39,255 bases of DNA from Bacillota bacterium (GCA_023415815.1 JAEZJL010000331.1:1-39255), one strand, 5' to 3'; positions 23,333-32,154 are shown, counted from the first letter of the stretch. Made by a program: numbers and translations. Notes: generated from the letters alone by a model not told the origin.

Positions 23333-25309
23333 ATGCCGGAGTTTAAGATTGTTTCAGATTATAAAATGCGCGGAGACCAGCCGGAGGCTGTGGAGAAGCT
23401 GGTCAACGGGCTGAACAGGGGCTACGGGCACCAGACGCTGCTCGGCGTCACGGGTTCGGGCAAGACCTTTACCATGGCAAACGTTATTGAAAGGGTGCAG
23501 AGACCCACGCTGGTCATCGCCCACAATAAAACCCTTGTGGCGCAGCTCTGCAGCGAGTTCAAGGAATTTTTCCCGGACAACGCCGTCGAGTATTTCGTCA
23601 GCTATTACGATTACTACCAGCCGGAGGCCTATATACCTTCGACCGACACTTATATAGAAAAGGATTCCTCGATAAACGACGAGATCGACAAGCTGAGGCA
23701 CTCGGCCACCGCAGCGCTGTTCGAGAGGCGCGACGTCATCATCGTCGCCAGCGTTTCCTGCATTTATGGCCTGGGCGACCCGGAGGACTACACCGAGCTT
23801 ATGCTGTCGCTGCGGCCGGGGATGCGCAGGGACAGGGACGAGATCATACGCAAGCTGGTAGATATACAATACGAGAGGAACGAGATAGACTTCAGGCGCG
23901 GAAAATTCAGGGCCAGGGGAGATGTGCTTGAGATATTCCCGCCCGACTCCTCCGACAGGGTGCTCCGCATAGAGTTTTTCGGAGACGAGATCGAGAGGAT
24001 TTCGGAGATAAATTACCTCACGGGCGAGATTCTCGGTATACGCACGCATGCGGCGATTTTTCCGGCAAACCATTATGCCACGACCAGGGTTAAAATGGAG
24101 AGGTCGGTCATCACCATAGAAAAGGAGCTGGAGGAGCGGCTTGCGGAGCTCAAGAGCCAGGGAAAGCTGCTGGAGGCGCAGAGGCTGGAGCAGAGGACGC
24201 GATACGACCTGGAAATGCTGCAGGAGGTCGGCTTCTGCCAGGGCATAGAAAATTACTCCAGGCATATCAGCGGCAGAGAGCCGGGGAGCTCTCCGTACAC
24301 CCTGATCGACTATTTCCCGGAGGACCTGCTTATGATAATAGACGAGTCGCATGTTTCGGTGCCCCAGATAGGAGGCATGTACAACGGCGACAGGTCGAGG
24401 AAGGAATCGCTCGTGGAATACGGCTTCAGGCTGCCCTCTGCCTTTGACAACAGACCCTTGAAATTCGATGAATTTGAAAAGAAGATGAAGCAGGTGGTCT
24501 ATGTCAGCGCAACGCCGGGTCAGTACGAGAAAAGGCACTCAAACCAGGTGGCGGAGCAGATCATCCGGCCGACGGGGCTCATCGACCCCGAGGTGATTGT
24601 GAAGCCTGTCAAAGGGCAGATCGACGACCTCATCGGGGAGATAACGAAGCGGGTCGGAATGAATCACAGGGTTCTTGTGACCACGCTTACAAAAAAGATG
24701 GCGGAGGACCTCACAAGCTACCTGAAGGAGCTGGAATTCAAGGTCGAATACCTGCATTCGGATGTTGAGACGCTCCAGAGGATGGAGCTGATAAGAAACC
24801 TCAGGCTCGGCGTATTCGACGTGCTTGTGGGGATAAATCTGCTGAGGGAGGGCCTTGACCTTCCCGAGGTCTCGCTTGTCGCTATACTTGACGCGGACAA
24901 GGAGGGCTTCCTGCGCTCCGAGACCTCGCTCATACAGACCATCGGAAGGGCCGCCAGAAATGTCGAGGGCACTGTCGTAATGTACGCCGACACGGTCACC
25001 GAGTCCATGAGGAAGGCGATAAGCGAAACCAACAGAAGAAGAAAAATACAGATGGAGTACAACGCCGAAAACGGCATCACTCCCACCACCGTGCAGAAGG
25101 GCGTAAGGGATATTCTCGAGACCATAAAGATTTCCGAGGACGGCTCCAGGTACGACTTCAAGGGCAGCCCCGACGAAATGGCCAGGGAGGATATTGAAAA
25201 GCTGCTGCTGAAGCTGGAAAAGGAAATGAAGGAAGCGGCGAGAGAGCTGCAGTTTGAGAGGGCCGCAGTGCTGAGGGACAGGGCTCAGGAGCTGAAAAAG
25301 CGGCTGTAA
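23333..25309 (+). CDS. uvrB: Excinuclease ABC subunit B
   Basis: UvrB is the helicase-like damage-verification subunit of nucleotide excision repair; UvrA loads it on DNA and it then recruits UvrC. The 658-residue length is usual. Walker A is GVTGSGKT (38-45), the damage-probing beta-hairpin follows in YYDYYQPEAYIP, DESH is the helicase motif II, GRAARN is motif VI, and the C-terminal UVR motif (about 620-655, ELQFERAAVLRDR) binds UvrC. I chose ATG 23333, since GGGAGGAG stands 3-5 bases ahead; a GTG at 23291 is in frame but lies inside the leader. Its promoter carries a SOS box. In many Clostridia uvrA follows directly; here it is about 12 kb downstream. Confidence 0.98.
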   Translation: MPEFKIVSDYKMRGDQPEAVEKLVNGLNRGYGHQTLLGVTGSGKTFTMANVIERVQRPTLVIAHNKTLVAQLCSEFKEFFPDNAVEYFVSYYDYYQPEAYIPSTDTYIEKDSSINDEIDKLRHSATAALFERRDVIIVASVSCIYGLGDPEDYTELMLSLRPGMRRDRDEIIRKLVDIQYERNEIDFRRGKFRARGDVLEIFPPDSSDRVLRIEFFGDEIERISEINYLTGEILGIRTHAAIFPANHYATTRVKMERSVITIEKELEERLAELKSQGKLLEAQRLEQRTRYDLEMLQEVGFCQGIENYSRHISGREPGSSPYTLIDYFPEDLLMIIDESHVSVPQIGGMYNGDRSRKESLVEYGFRLPSAFDNRPLKFDEFEKKMKQVVYVSATPGQYEKRHSNQVAEQIIRPTGLIDPEVIVKPVKGQIDDLIGEITKRVGMNHRVLVTTLTKKMAEDLTSYLKELEFKVEYLHSDVETLQRMELIRNLRLGVFDVLVGINLLREGLDLPEVSLVAILDADKEGFLRSETSLIQTIGRAARNVEGTVVMYADTVTESMRKAISETNRRRKIQMEYNAENGITPTTVQKGVRDILETIKISEDGSRYDFKGSPDEMAREDIEKLLLKLEKEMKEAARELQFERAAVLRDRAQELKKRL

Positions 25310-25323
25310 AAGCAATAGTGAAG

Positions 25324-25360
25324 AGGGTGCGTCGCAGCGATACTGTGCGCATCCTTTTTT
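25324..25360 (+). terminator. Rho-independent terminator after uvrB
   Basis: AGGGTGCG (25324-25331) pairs with CGCATCCT (25348-25355) through one G-U pair, and six Ts follow. It ends the uvrB transcript and separates it from the MocR gene. Confidence 0.85.
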
Positions 25361-25376
25361 ATGCTGCTGCTAATGG

Positions 25377-25454
25377 ATTGGATGGTGCCAAAATATCTGA
25401 ATTGGCTGTTTTCTTCTAAATTAAGTGCTGATATAATTAAATTGGATGATGCCA
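25377..25454 (+). promoter_or_regulatory. MocR promoter flanked by 14-bp direct repeats
   Basis: ATTGGATGGTGCCA (25377-25390) and ATTGGATGATGCCA (25441-25454) differ at one base and start 64 bp apart, six helical turns. A partial copy, ATTGGCTG, begins at 25401. Between them an extended -10, TGA-TATAAT (25429-25437), would start transcription within the second repeat. MocR-type regulators such as GabR and PdxR bind direct repeats beside their own gene, so this is probably the autoregulatory site. Confidence 0.7.
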
Positions 25455-25475
25455 TTTGAACTTTGGAGGGCTTTT

Positions 25476-26996
25476 ATGAAGATCGAGGTCGACAGGGAAG
25501 GCGCTGTGCCGGTTTATTTGCAGATCAGCAGCCAGATCAGGGATATGATACTTTCGGGACGCCTGCCGTCCGGCAGCAAGCTTCCGCCTGAAAGGAAGCT
25601 GGCCGATACGCTCGGCGTAAACCGGAGCACGGTCCTGAATGCCTACAGGGAGCTGAAATCCAAAGGCTATGCCGATTCCTGCGTAGGCAGCGGTACGGTG
25701 GTTGCAAACGCGATGTACAGCCCGGATGCCGGCACAGACGGCTTCAAACCGCTGCCGATGCCCTGGGATCAGCTTTTCAGCGAAAGCGTGTCCAGGACCT
25801 CCGATACGACGGTCAAGGATCTGCTCAAGCAGGCTCCCAACAGGGATATGATATTGTTTGCGGCAGGTGTGAGCGCTCAGGGGCTTGACTCTCTTGATGA
25901 GTTGCTCCGGGTTCAGCAGGAGGTCACCAGGGAATACGGGCATCGGGTAGTAAGCCACATGCCTACCGAGGGCTACCATCCCCTGAGAGAGAGCATCTGC
26001 GAGCTGATGGGAATCAGGGGGATAAACGCCAAACCTTCGGAGGTAATGGTGCTGTCGGGCTCACAGCAGGGGATAGACCTGGCCGCCAGGATATTTCTCG
26101 ACCCGGGGGACGTGGTTTTCGTTGAGGAGCCTACCTTTTTCAGCGCCTTCCAGATATTCCGGACGGCAGGGGCAAGGGTGATCGGGGTGCCGACCGACGG
26201 CGACGGGATGAGGACCGATCTGCTGGCGTCGATGATTGAAAGATTCAAGCCCAAGCTTATCTACACCATACCGGACTTCCAGAATCCCTCGGGCACGGTC
26301 ATGAGCCTGGAGAGACGGAGGCAGCTGCTCTCCCTGGCCTACAGGCATCAGGTGGCGATCCTGGAGGACGACCCGTACGGCCGGCTGAGGTATGAGGGCG
26401 AAGACATACCGCCTCTTAAGACGCTGGACGCACACGGTTATGTAATATATCTGAGCACATTTTCAAAGCTGCTTTTCCCCGGCTTTCGCGTGGGCTGGCT
26501 CGCGGCTCCGGCCGCGGTGCTGGACCGCTTCACTCTGCTGAAGCAGAACGCGGACCTTCACACCTGCAGCCTGACGCAGCTCGTCTTCAACAGGTTTATA
26601 CGCGAGGGACTCCTGGAGGGGCAGATCCGGCGTGTAGCAAGCGAAAACGCCCTGCGGAGGGATATAATGCTTGACGAGCTTGAGAAGACCGCGGTCAGGG
26701 GGATGCGCTGGGCAAGGCCCGAGGGCGGCCTCTATCTGTGGTGCGGGCTTCCGGAGGGGATATCGCAGCCAAAGCTGCTTGCAAAAGCCTCGGAATACGG
26801 AGTAGCTTTTGTCCCGGGCAGCGTTTTTTACCCGAACAGGCCGGCAGGCAGCTATATAAGGCTGAATTACACCTATCCCTCGCCCGAGCTTATAAAGGAG
26901 GGCGTGAGGCGTCTGACAAAAGCCGTGAGGCACGTTTCGTCGGAAAACAGGAGTGGAACGGATGAAACCGATCTGGACCTCCGGTCGCTGGTTTGA
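25476..26996 (+). CDS. MocR-type regulator: GntR DNA-binding domain fused to an aminotransferase fold
   Basis: The 506-residue protein has a GntR winged helix-turn-helix at the N terminus (about 10-75, SGRLPSGSKLPPERKLADTLGVNRSTV) and a fold-type-I aminotransferase-like domain from about 100 to the end. The PLP-binding Lys is Lys331 in STFSKLLFPG, so it should bind pyridoxal phosphate. Family members (GabR, PdxR, TauR) sense PLP with or without an amino compound and control a neighbouring gene for amino-acid or PLP metabolism. The aminotransferase gene 150 bases downstream is the obvious target. ATG 25476 has GGAGGG ahead; an upstream in-frame ATG at 25446 lies inside the operator repeat. Confidence 0.92.
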   Translation: MKIEVDREGAVPVYLQISSQIRDMILSGRLPSGSKLPPERKLADTLGVNRSTVLNAYRELKSKGYADSCVGSGTVVANAMYSPDAGTDGFKPLPMPWDQLFSESVSRTSDTTVKDLLKQAPNRDMILFAAGVSAQGLDSLDELLRVQQEVTREYGHRVVSHMPTEGYHPLRESICELMGIRGINAKPSEVMVLSGSQQGIDLAARIFLDPGDVVFVEEPTFFSAFQIFRTAGARVIGVPTDGDGMRTDLLASMIERFKPKLIYTIPDFQNPSGTVMSLERRRQLLSLAYRHQVAILEDDPYGRLRYEGEDIPPLKTLDAHGYVIYLSTFSKLLFPGFRVGWLAAPAAVLDRFTLLKQNADLHTCSLTQLVFNRFIREGLLEGQIRRVASENALRRDIMLDELEKTAVRGMRWARPEGGLYLWCGLPEGISQPKLLAKASEYGVAFVPGSVFYPNRPAGSYIRLNYTYPSPELIKEGVRRLTKAVRHVSSENRSGTDETDLDLRSLV

Positions 26997-27047
26997 ATAA
27001 GCCAGACACAGGACAGGATTTGATATTAAGATGCAATGAACGGAAGA

Positions 27048-27067
27048 AACATGTCCATGCACATGTT
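27048..27067. promoter_or_regulatory. Inverted repeat ahead of the aminotransferase gene
   Basis: AACATGT-CCATGC-ACATGTT has perfect 7-bp arms and a 6-base spacer, 80 bases ahead of the aminotransferase start. No T-run follows. It may be a regulator site or a processing stem. I found no copy of the MocR direct repeat here and no convincing promoter. Confidence 0.4.
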
Positions 27068-27146
27068 CTAAAGAGGTACCGTCTGCTTGAAGGGGAGGGT
27101 GCCGTTTATATATCCAAACAATTTTAAATGAAAGAGGCGGAATATA

Positions 27147-28340
27147 ATGAGCGTGAAATTTGCCGACAGGATGCAATTCATGAAGGCTTCCGAAATACGG
27201 GAGCTGCTGAAGGTCACCGAGCAGCCCGAGATGATCTCGTTCGCGGGAGGCCTCCCGGCGCCGGAACTTTTTCCGGTGGAGGCCCTAAAGGACATTACGG
27301 TCAGAGTTCTTGCCGAGTCCGGCATGCAGGCGCTGCAATATGCGACAACCGAAGGCTTTACGCCTCTCAGGGAAAAAATCGCGTCCAGGATGAACATTAA
27401 ATACCAAACACGTCTGTCGCACGACAATATCCTCATTACCAGCGGCTCGCAGCAGGGCCTGGACCTCACGGGCAAGGTCTTTCTGAATGAAGGGGACGCC
27501 GTCCTGTGCGAGAGCCCCACCTATCTCGGGGCCATAAACGCTTTTGCAGCATACAGGCCCAGAATGCTTGAGGTCCCGACCGACGACGAGGGCATGCTCA
27601 CGGACGAACTGGAAAAAATCCTCGACTCCGTCGAAAATATAAGGCTCATATACGTCATACCCGACTTCCAGAATCCGAGCGGCAGGTCCTGGTCGCTTGA
27701 ACGGCGCAGGAGGTTTATGGAGATCGTCGGCAGCCGGGGAATACCCGTTCTTGAGGATGCCCCATACAGCGAGCTGCGCTTTGAGGGCGAGCTGCTGCCC
27801 CCGTTGAAAGCCTTCGACACTAATGGGCTCGTGATCTATCTCGGCACCTTTTCCAAGGTGTTCTGCCCCGGGATGCGCATAGGATGGGTGGCCGCAGACA
27901 GGGATATCCATGAAAAATACATCCTTGTCAAGCAGGGAGCGGACCTCCATTCGTCAGGACTTGTACAGCGCAACATTTCCATGTATATGGACCTGCACGA
28001 TCTGGACGAGGATATTGAAAGGCTGAAGGAGGTCTACAGGAGCAGGAGGGACGTCATGCTTGCAGCTATGAAGGCGGAGTTCCCCGAAGGAGTCAGGTAC
28101 ACATTTCCGGGCGGAGGGCTTTTTACCTGGGCCGTGCTGCCGGAATGCATCGACGCCTACGAATTGCTCGAGGAGTGCCTGAAAAGCAATGTCGCCTTCG
28201 TGCCCGGAGGCTCGTTCTTCCCGAACGGCGGCGGAAGGAACACCATGAGGCTGAATTTTTCAAACATGCCCGAGGACCGCATCGAAGAAGGCATAAGAAG
28301 GCTGGGACGGATGCTCAGGGCCCGCCTGGACCTCAATTAA
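27147..28340 (+). CDS. PLP-dependent fold-type-I aminotransferase (2-aminoadipate type)
   Basis: The 397-residue enzyme moves an amino group between an amino acid and a 2-oxo acid. MISFAGGLPAPELFP near the N terminus, ITSGSQQGLDL, VIPDFQNPSGRSWSL and the PLP Lys237 in GTFSKVFCPG are typical of the group that includes 2-aminoadipate and aromatic or branched-chain aminotransferases. The C-terminal Arg in MRLNFS binds the substrate carboxylate in relatives. The catalytic domain closely resembles that of the MocR protein encoded just before it, which suggests a duplication with one copy becoming a sensor. AGAGGCGG stands 6 bases before the ATG. The true substrate cannot be read from the sequence. 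Confidence 0.9.
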   Translation: MSVKFADRMQFMKASEIRELLKVTEQPEMISFAGGLPAPELFPVEALKDITVRVLAESGMQALQYATTEGFTPLREKIASRMNIKYQTRLSHDNILITSGSQQGLDLTGKVFLNEGDAVLCESPTYLGAINAFAAYRPRMLEVPTDDEGMLTDELEKILDSVENIRLIYVIPDFQNPSGRSWSLERRRRFMEIVGSRGIPVLEDAPYSELRFEGELLPPLKAFDTNGLVIYLGTFSKVFCPGMRIGWVAADRDIHEKYILVKQGADLHSSGLVQRNISMYMDLHDLDEDIERLKEVYRSRRDVMLAAMKAEFPEGVRYTFPGGGLFTWAVLPECIDAYELLEECLKSNVAFVPGGSFFPNGGGRNTMRLNFSNMPEDRIEEGIRRLGRMLRARLDLN

Positions 28341-28561
28341 GGCCGCTGACTGAGGAAGGCAATGCCCGGTAAATACACCCTTGCCGTTATATACTGCAAC
28401 AAGGGCGTTACCGGAAATGAGGGTGCAAAGCGATGAATTTACAAAAGTATATCATTTCTCGCGCGGATATAAGCACTATAGCAAATTGCATAGTAAAAAA
28501 GATATCCAAAAGAATACGTGCACCGGTATGACCTCACGACCCGTCGCAATGGGCCCAAGCG

Positions 28562-29503
28562 TTACGGCGTAATTCCCGTTTTAACCAGTATGTTCTCCCT
28601 GTAGACTGAAAGCAGCTCCGTGATTACGGCTTCGTCCGTTATCCTCGGTATATAAGGGCTGCCCGCTGCGCAATAGCCCGCCGGAATCCCATGTATGCGC
28701 TCCAATATCATCTTGATGGCGGGCAGCGAGCCTATGTGCTTCGGACCGTACGCCTCCGAGAAGTTATTGGCGCGGTACTGGAGCTCGCGCGCCTCCCTGT
28801 ATTTCCCCTGTTCCATCAGCTTCTGAATCTGTTTGTAATGGTAGCAGGTTATTGCCTGCAGGCTCCCGATATTTCCGTCCGCACCCATCAGCATCGAGCA
28901 GACGGCCAGCTCGTCCGCGCCTGTGAGGATATTCAGGCCGGGGGCGTGCTTCTTGAAGCGTTCGAGCGTAAAAAAATCGTTGTCGGTAAATTTTATTCCC
29001 TTAAAGGTAGGGACGGCTTTCATCGCCTCCAGCATTTGAGTGACGCCGACCTTCTCTCCGCCGGAGGTAAACGGATTCGCCGAAACCCAGTAAATATAAA
29101 AGGGGACGTGCGGCGCCGCTTCGGATATCTGTCTGAAATATTTCACATTCGCTTCCAGCGAGACTCCCGGAAGGCCTACCGAGGCTACGGCATATGCGCC
29201 GTGCTCTGCGGCGTGGCGGGCAAGCCCGACCGAGTCGTCCGGGTTTTTGTTATAGCCTACATGTACGAAGACGGGCAGTCTCTCCTTGCTTGCCCTTAAA
29301 ACTGCTTCGGCCCACAGCATGCGCCTTTCCACCGTAAGCGACATCCCTTCGCCCGTCCAGCCCAGCATATACAGCCCGTCCGCTTCCTCTTTCACATAAT
29401 AATCGATCAGCGGCTCCGCAAGATCGGTGAGTATATCGCCTCTTTCGTCCATGGGCGTAATCAGGGCGGGTACGGTACCGGTAATTGCTTTATACACCTG
29501 CAT
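28562..29503 (-). CDS. DapA/NanA-family (dihydrodipicolinate synthase-like) lyase or aldolase
   Basis: The 313-residue TIM-barrel enzyme belongs to the class I aldolase family of DapA, N-acetylneuraminate lyase and keto-deoxy-sugar-acid enzymes. GWTGEG (48-53) takes the place of the pyruvate-binding GTTGE/GSTGEG loop, Tyr138 in FYIYW stands at the usual catalytic tyrosine, and Lys171 in GIKFTD forms the Schiff base. The pyruvate-binding parts are intact, but substrate-binding words differ from true DapA, and the location next to a sugar importer argues for a catabolic role on a keto acid or keto sugar acid. AGGAG lies 2 bases ahead of ATG 29503; GTG 29497 is an alternative start with better spacing. 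It is divergent from the importer. Confidence 0.85.
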   Translation of the reverse strand: MQVYKAITGTVPALITPMDERGDILTDLAEPLIDYYVKEEADGLYMLGWTGEGMSLTVERRMLWAEAVLRASKERLPVFVHVGYNKNPDDSVGLARHAAEHGAYAVASVGLPGVSLEANVKYFRQISEAAPHVPFYIYWVSANPFTSGGEKVGVTQMLEAMKAVPTFKGIKFTDNDFFTLERFKKHAPGLNILTGADELAVCSMLMGADGNIGSLQAITCYHYKQIQKLMEQGKYREARELQYRANNFSEAYGPKHIGSLPAIKMILERIHGIPAGYCAAGSPYIPRITDEAVITELLSVYRENILVKTGITP

Positions 29504-29528
29504 CACTCCTATTTCTCATAATGCCTTT

Positions 29529-29558
29529 ATTGTATGAATAGAAGCGCACTCCTGTAAA
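29529..29558 (-). promoter_or_regulatory. Promoter of the DapA-family gene
   Basis: On the minus strand TTTACA (29558-29553), an 18-base spacer and TACAAT (29534-29529) form a good sigma-A promoter, giving a leader of about 20 bases. Confidence 0.55.
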
Positions 29559-29676
29559 CATCCAGTTCTTTGGATCAAGGTGCCTGTTTTCCGTGCAAAA
29601 GGCAAAAGGGGCCGATACGTCTGAGACATTTATCATCCGCAGGGCAAACAGACACCTGAATCTTAAAATCTGGGTA

Positions 29677-29706
29677 TTTACGCGCAGCTTTAACGGAAAG
29701 TACAAT
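29677..29706 (+). promoter_or_regulatory. Candidate promoter of the second ABC operon
   Basis: TTTACG (29677-29682), 18 bases, then TACAAT (29701-29706). It is similar in sequence and spacing to the divergent DapA-family promoter about 120 bp away, and its weak -35 suits an activator such as YesN. The rest of the 29504-29820 gap holds a small CCGG-rich stem near 29730-29762 and no gene. Confidence 0.45.
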
Positions 29707-29820
29707 TAAAAGCGGGAAATGTGAATGCGTCCGGCAAACCGGCGTCATATTTCTCCGGCCGGCGAATGAAGCTTCAAAAAATGCTCCGAAACAACTTAAT
29801 AATAACAAGGAGGTATGAAA

Positions 29821-31155
29821 ATGGCAAAGAAAAGACTGTTCCTCTGTATGCTGACCTGCATCGTCGCAATCTCCATGCTCACATCCTGCTCGGGAAACGC
29901 GCAGCAATCCGGCGCATCCGTACCCTCCTCCTCGGTTCAGGCGCCCGCCTCAGCGGCTCCGGCGGAGAATACCTCAGGCCCAAAGGTAAAGCTGCTTCTC
30001 TATCATTATATGGGCGAAATGGCGGATTATCTGAACGGCTTTTGTGAAAAGTTCAACGCAGAGCATCCCGACATCGAGCTCGGGACGGAGCTGCAGAAGG
30101 ATTCCTCCACCCTGCAGATCAAATACGCAGCCGGCGAAGATCCGGATATTGTGTTCGGCGCCGCATCGCAGAAATACATAGACCTGGGCAAATACCTGGA
30201 CTATACGCCGCATAGCGACTGGCTGGACAGGGTGGACCCGGTGATGAAGCAGCTTTTTACCGATGTCAAGACCGGAGGCATCTATAAGCTTCCGATGGGA
30301 AGGGGCTGCACGGGGGTCTTTTACAACAAGAAGATCTATGACGAGCTCGGGCTGAAGCCCGCGCTTACCTGGGAAGAAATGCTGGACAACCTGAGGGCCA
30401 TAAAGAAGGGAAAACCGGACATAACTCCTTTTTACATCGTATCCGGGGATTACTTCAACATGACGCTGTATGTCCCTTACGGGCATAAAACCATGGACCT
30501 GGGCATTGTTGCTATGAAGAAGGCGGTGTCGGCAAACGATAAGGCGGCATTGGACTGGGCCAAAGCAGGGGGCTATATGGAAGCCTTCGCACAGAACCTG
30601 CTGGACATGAAGGCCGAGGGGCTCATTGACAGCGAGCTTGCCCTGACCTCCACCCAGGAAATGCTCTCCGAGGCCTTTGCAACCGGCAAGACCGCCACGA
30701 CCATCACCGGCACCTTCTGGAGCGGCCCGCTGCTCAGGCAGTTCCCGGACGTGGCGGAATTCATCGGCGTCGCCCCGCTTCCGTCCCTGGACGGCAGAGG
30801 CGGATACATCGGCTCAAGCTCCGACAGCGCGGTATCCATGTCGGCCGTCAGCAAGCACAGGGATGAGATATTTGCCGTCGTCGATTACCTTTTCAAGGTT
30901 GAGAATCTGAAGAACTACTGCTCGGCAAGGCGTGTAGCCTGCTCCTTCAAGGACGTCCAGATAACCGACTGGAGCCCGATCGCTGGACAGATACAGGATC
31001 TCTGGAGCAAATACCCCAACCTTGCCGCGCCGGACATCCCCACGGGCTTCCCTACCTCCGAGTGGTCGAAGCTGGGGCAGGAGCTGATCGTAGGCTCTTA
31101 TACGGCAAAGGATTATGCCGGAAAATTCAATGAAAAATGGAACGCCGCCTATTAG
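29821..31155 (+). CDS. CUT1-type ABC transporter, substrate-binding lipoprotein
   Basis: The 444-residue precursor has a lipoprotein signal with MLTSC (Cys23), a Ala/Ser/Pro-rich linker to about residue 52, and a family-1 solute-binding fold (KLLLYHYMGEMADYLNGFCEKFN). It is the capture protein for the permeases that follow. ATG 29821 is preferred; AAGGAGG stands 8 bases ahead and nearly touches the ATG at 29815. It is distantly similar to the first binding protein in this window, but the linker and domain sequences differ, so the ligands probably differ. With a YesM/YesN system in the cluster, an oligosaccharide ligand is likely. A perfect 13-bp hairpin follows. Confidence 0.93.
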   Translation: MAKKRLFLCMLTCIVAISMLTSCSGNAQQSGASVPSSSVQAPASAAPAENTSGPKVKLLLYHYMGEMADYLNGFCEKFNAEHPDIELGTELQKDSSTLQIKYAAGEDPDIVFGAASQKYIDLGKYLDYTPHSDWLDRVDPVMKQLFTDVKTGGIYKLPMGRGCTGVFYNKKIYDELGLKPALTWEEMLDNLRAIKKGKPDITPFYIVSGDYFNMTLYVPYGHKTMDLGIVAMKKAVSANDKAALDWAKAGGYMEAFAQNLLDMKAEGLIDSELALTSTQEMLSEAFATGKTATTITGTFWSGPLLRQFPDVAEFIGVAPLPSLDGRGGYIGSSSDSAVSMSAVSKHRDEIFAVVDYLFKVENLKNYCSARRVACSFKDVQITDWSPIAGQIQDLWSKYPNLAAPDIPTGFPTSEWSKLGQELIVGSYTAKDYAGKFNEKWNAAY

Positions 31156-31210
31156 AAGCTTGAGCAGCCGGGACTGCGGCTGTAAAGGCGCTGAGCGGTA
31201 AACCTGAGCG

Positions 31211-31240
31211 TTTGGGGCATGGAGCGGTCCATGCCCCAAA
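31211..31240 (+). other. Perfect 13-bp intercistronic hairpin
   Basis: TTTGGGGCATGGA (31211-31223) and TCCATGCCCCAAA (31228-31240) form a perfect stem with a GCGG loop, between the binding-protein and permease genes. There is no T-run. It should slow 3' exonucleases and keep the binding-protein mRNA in excess, as known for malE-malF. Confidence 0.85.
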
Positions 31241-31260
31241 TAATAAAATGGGGATATGAT

Positions 31261-32145
31261 ATGGACAGTATATACAATAAAATCGGCAGGAATCTGTACA
31301 GAGGCATGGCGCTTCCTGCAATCCTCCTGTTTTCCTTTTTCTTCATCCTTCCGCTTGGACAGGGGATAGGCATCAGCCTCACCGACTGGGACGGCTTCGG
31401 CGAGCCGAAGTACATCGGCGTAAGCAACTTCGTCACCTTTTTCGCGGATTCGCGCGCCATAGGCGCCCTGCTGCACACGCTGCATTACGGCCTGGTGACG
31501 CCCGTCATACTCAACGTCGCCGGACTGGTCTGCGCGCTCCTGCTGGATAAGCCGCTTTTCGGCAAGAATGCGGCCCGCGTCCTCGTCTACCTTCCGGGAG
31601 TTATCAGCTCCCTTGCCATCGGCTACATATGGCGGATCGTGCTGATGCGCGACGGCGGGGCGCTGCATGACATAATGACCTTCATGGGTCTTGGGGAGTA
31701 TTTCAAGGTATGGCTCAGTATGCCCGACCAGGCGATGTGGATGATCATCGCCGTCAACGTGTGGCAGCATACGGGCGGCGCAATGATCATCTATCTGGCA
31801 GGGATGCAGACCATTCCCGTGGAGCTTTTCGAGGTGAGCCGGATCGACGGCGCCAATTACTGGCAGAGCCTGAAAAACATCACCATGCCGCTGCTTATCC
31901 CGGCAATCAAGATCAACATCATATTAAACCTGATCGGTTCTCTGGCGGTGCACGACAGCGTCGTCGCCCTGACGGACGGGGGGCCCGGATACCATACCGA
32001 AACGCTGGCGGTCTATATTTACAACATGGCCTTCGGGACAAAGACCGGGTATGCAACGGCGGTGGCGCTTATCATGTTTGTGATCATCGCCATACCGACA
32101 ATGGCGACATACAGGTATCTGTCCTCTAAAAATGTGGAAATGTAG
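31261..32145 (+). CDS. ABC transporter permease (MalF type)
   Basis: The 294-residue protein has six membrane helices and the EAA-type loop LFEVSRIDGANYWQSLKNITMP, where Val-Ser replaces Ala-Ala. I start it at ATG 31261; the in-frame ATG at 31219 lies inside the perfect hairpin and would be poorly accessible. GGGGA stands about 7 bases ahead. It is the first of two permeases of the second importer, which also lacks its own ATPase gene. Confidence 0.92.
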   Translation: MDSIYNKIGRNLYRGMALPAILLFSFFFILPLGQGIGISLTDWDGFGEPKYIGVSNFVTFFADSRAIGALLHTLHYGLVTPVILNVAGLVCALLLDKPLFGKNAARVLVYLPGVISSLAIGYIWRIVLMRDGGALHDIMTFMGLGEYFKVWLSMPDQAMWMIIAVNVWQHTGGAMIIYLAGMQTIPVELFEVSRIDGANYWQSLKNITMPLLIPAIKINIILNLIGSLAVHDSVVALTDGGPGYHTETLAVYIYNMAFGTKTGYATAVALIMFVIIAIPTMATYRYLSSKNVEM

Positions 32146-32154
32146 GTGGCGCAC

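Noticed and set aside
23354..24538. A 394-codon open frame on the minus strand inside uvrB
   Set aside because: Same reason: antisense shadow of a certain gene, with no motif of its own.
27048..27067. SOS box in the MocR-aminotransferase gap
   Set aside because: The reverse strand reads GAACATGTGCAT, which lacks the GTTY half of the LexA site; it is better described as a simple inverted repeat.
28433..28531. A possible 32-residue peptide between the convergent aminotransferase and DapA-family genes
   Set aside because: Only a poor ribosome binding site and no distinctive sequence; chance is sufficient explanation.
18545..29503. Sialic-acid catabolism, from the Asp-box propeller and the NanA-like lyase
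   Set aside because: The two genes lie in different operons 9 kb apart, no NanE, NanK or NagA/B gene is present, and GH127 points to arabinose.
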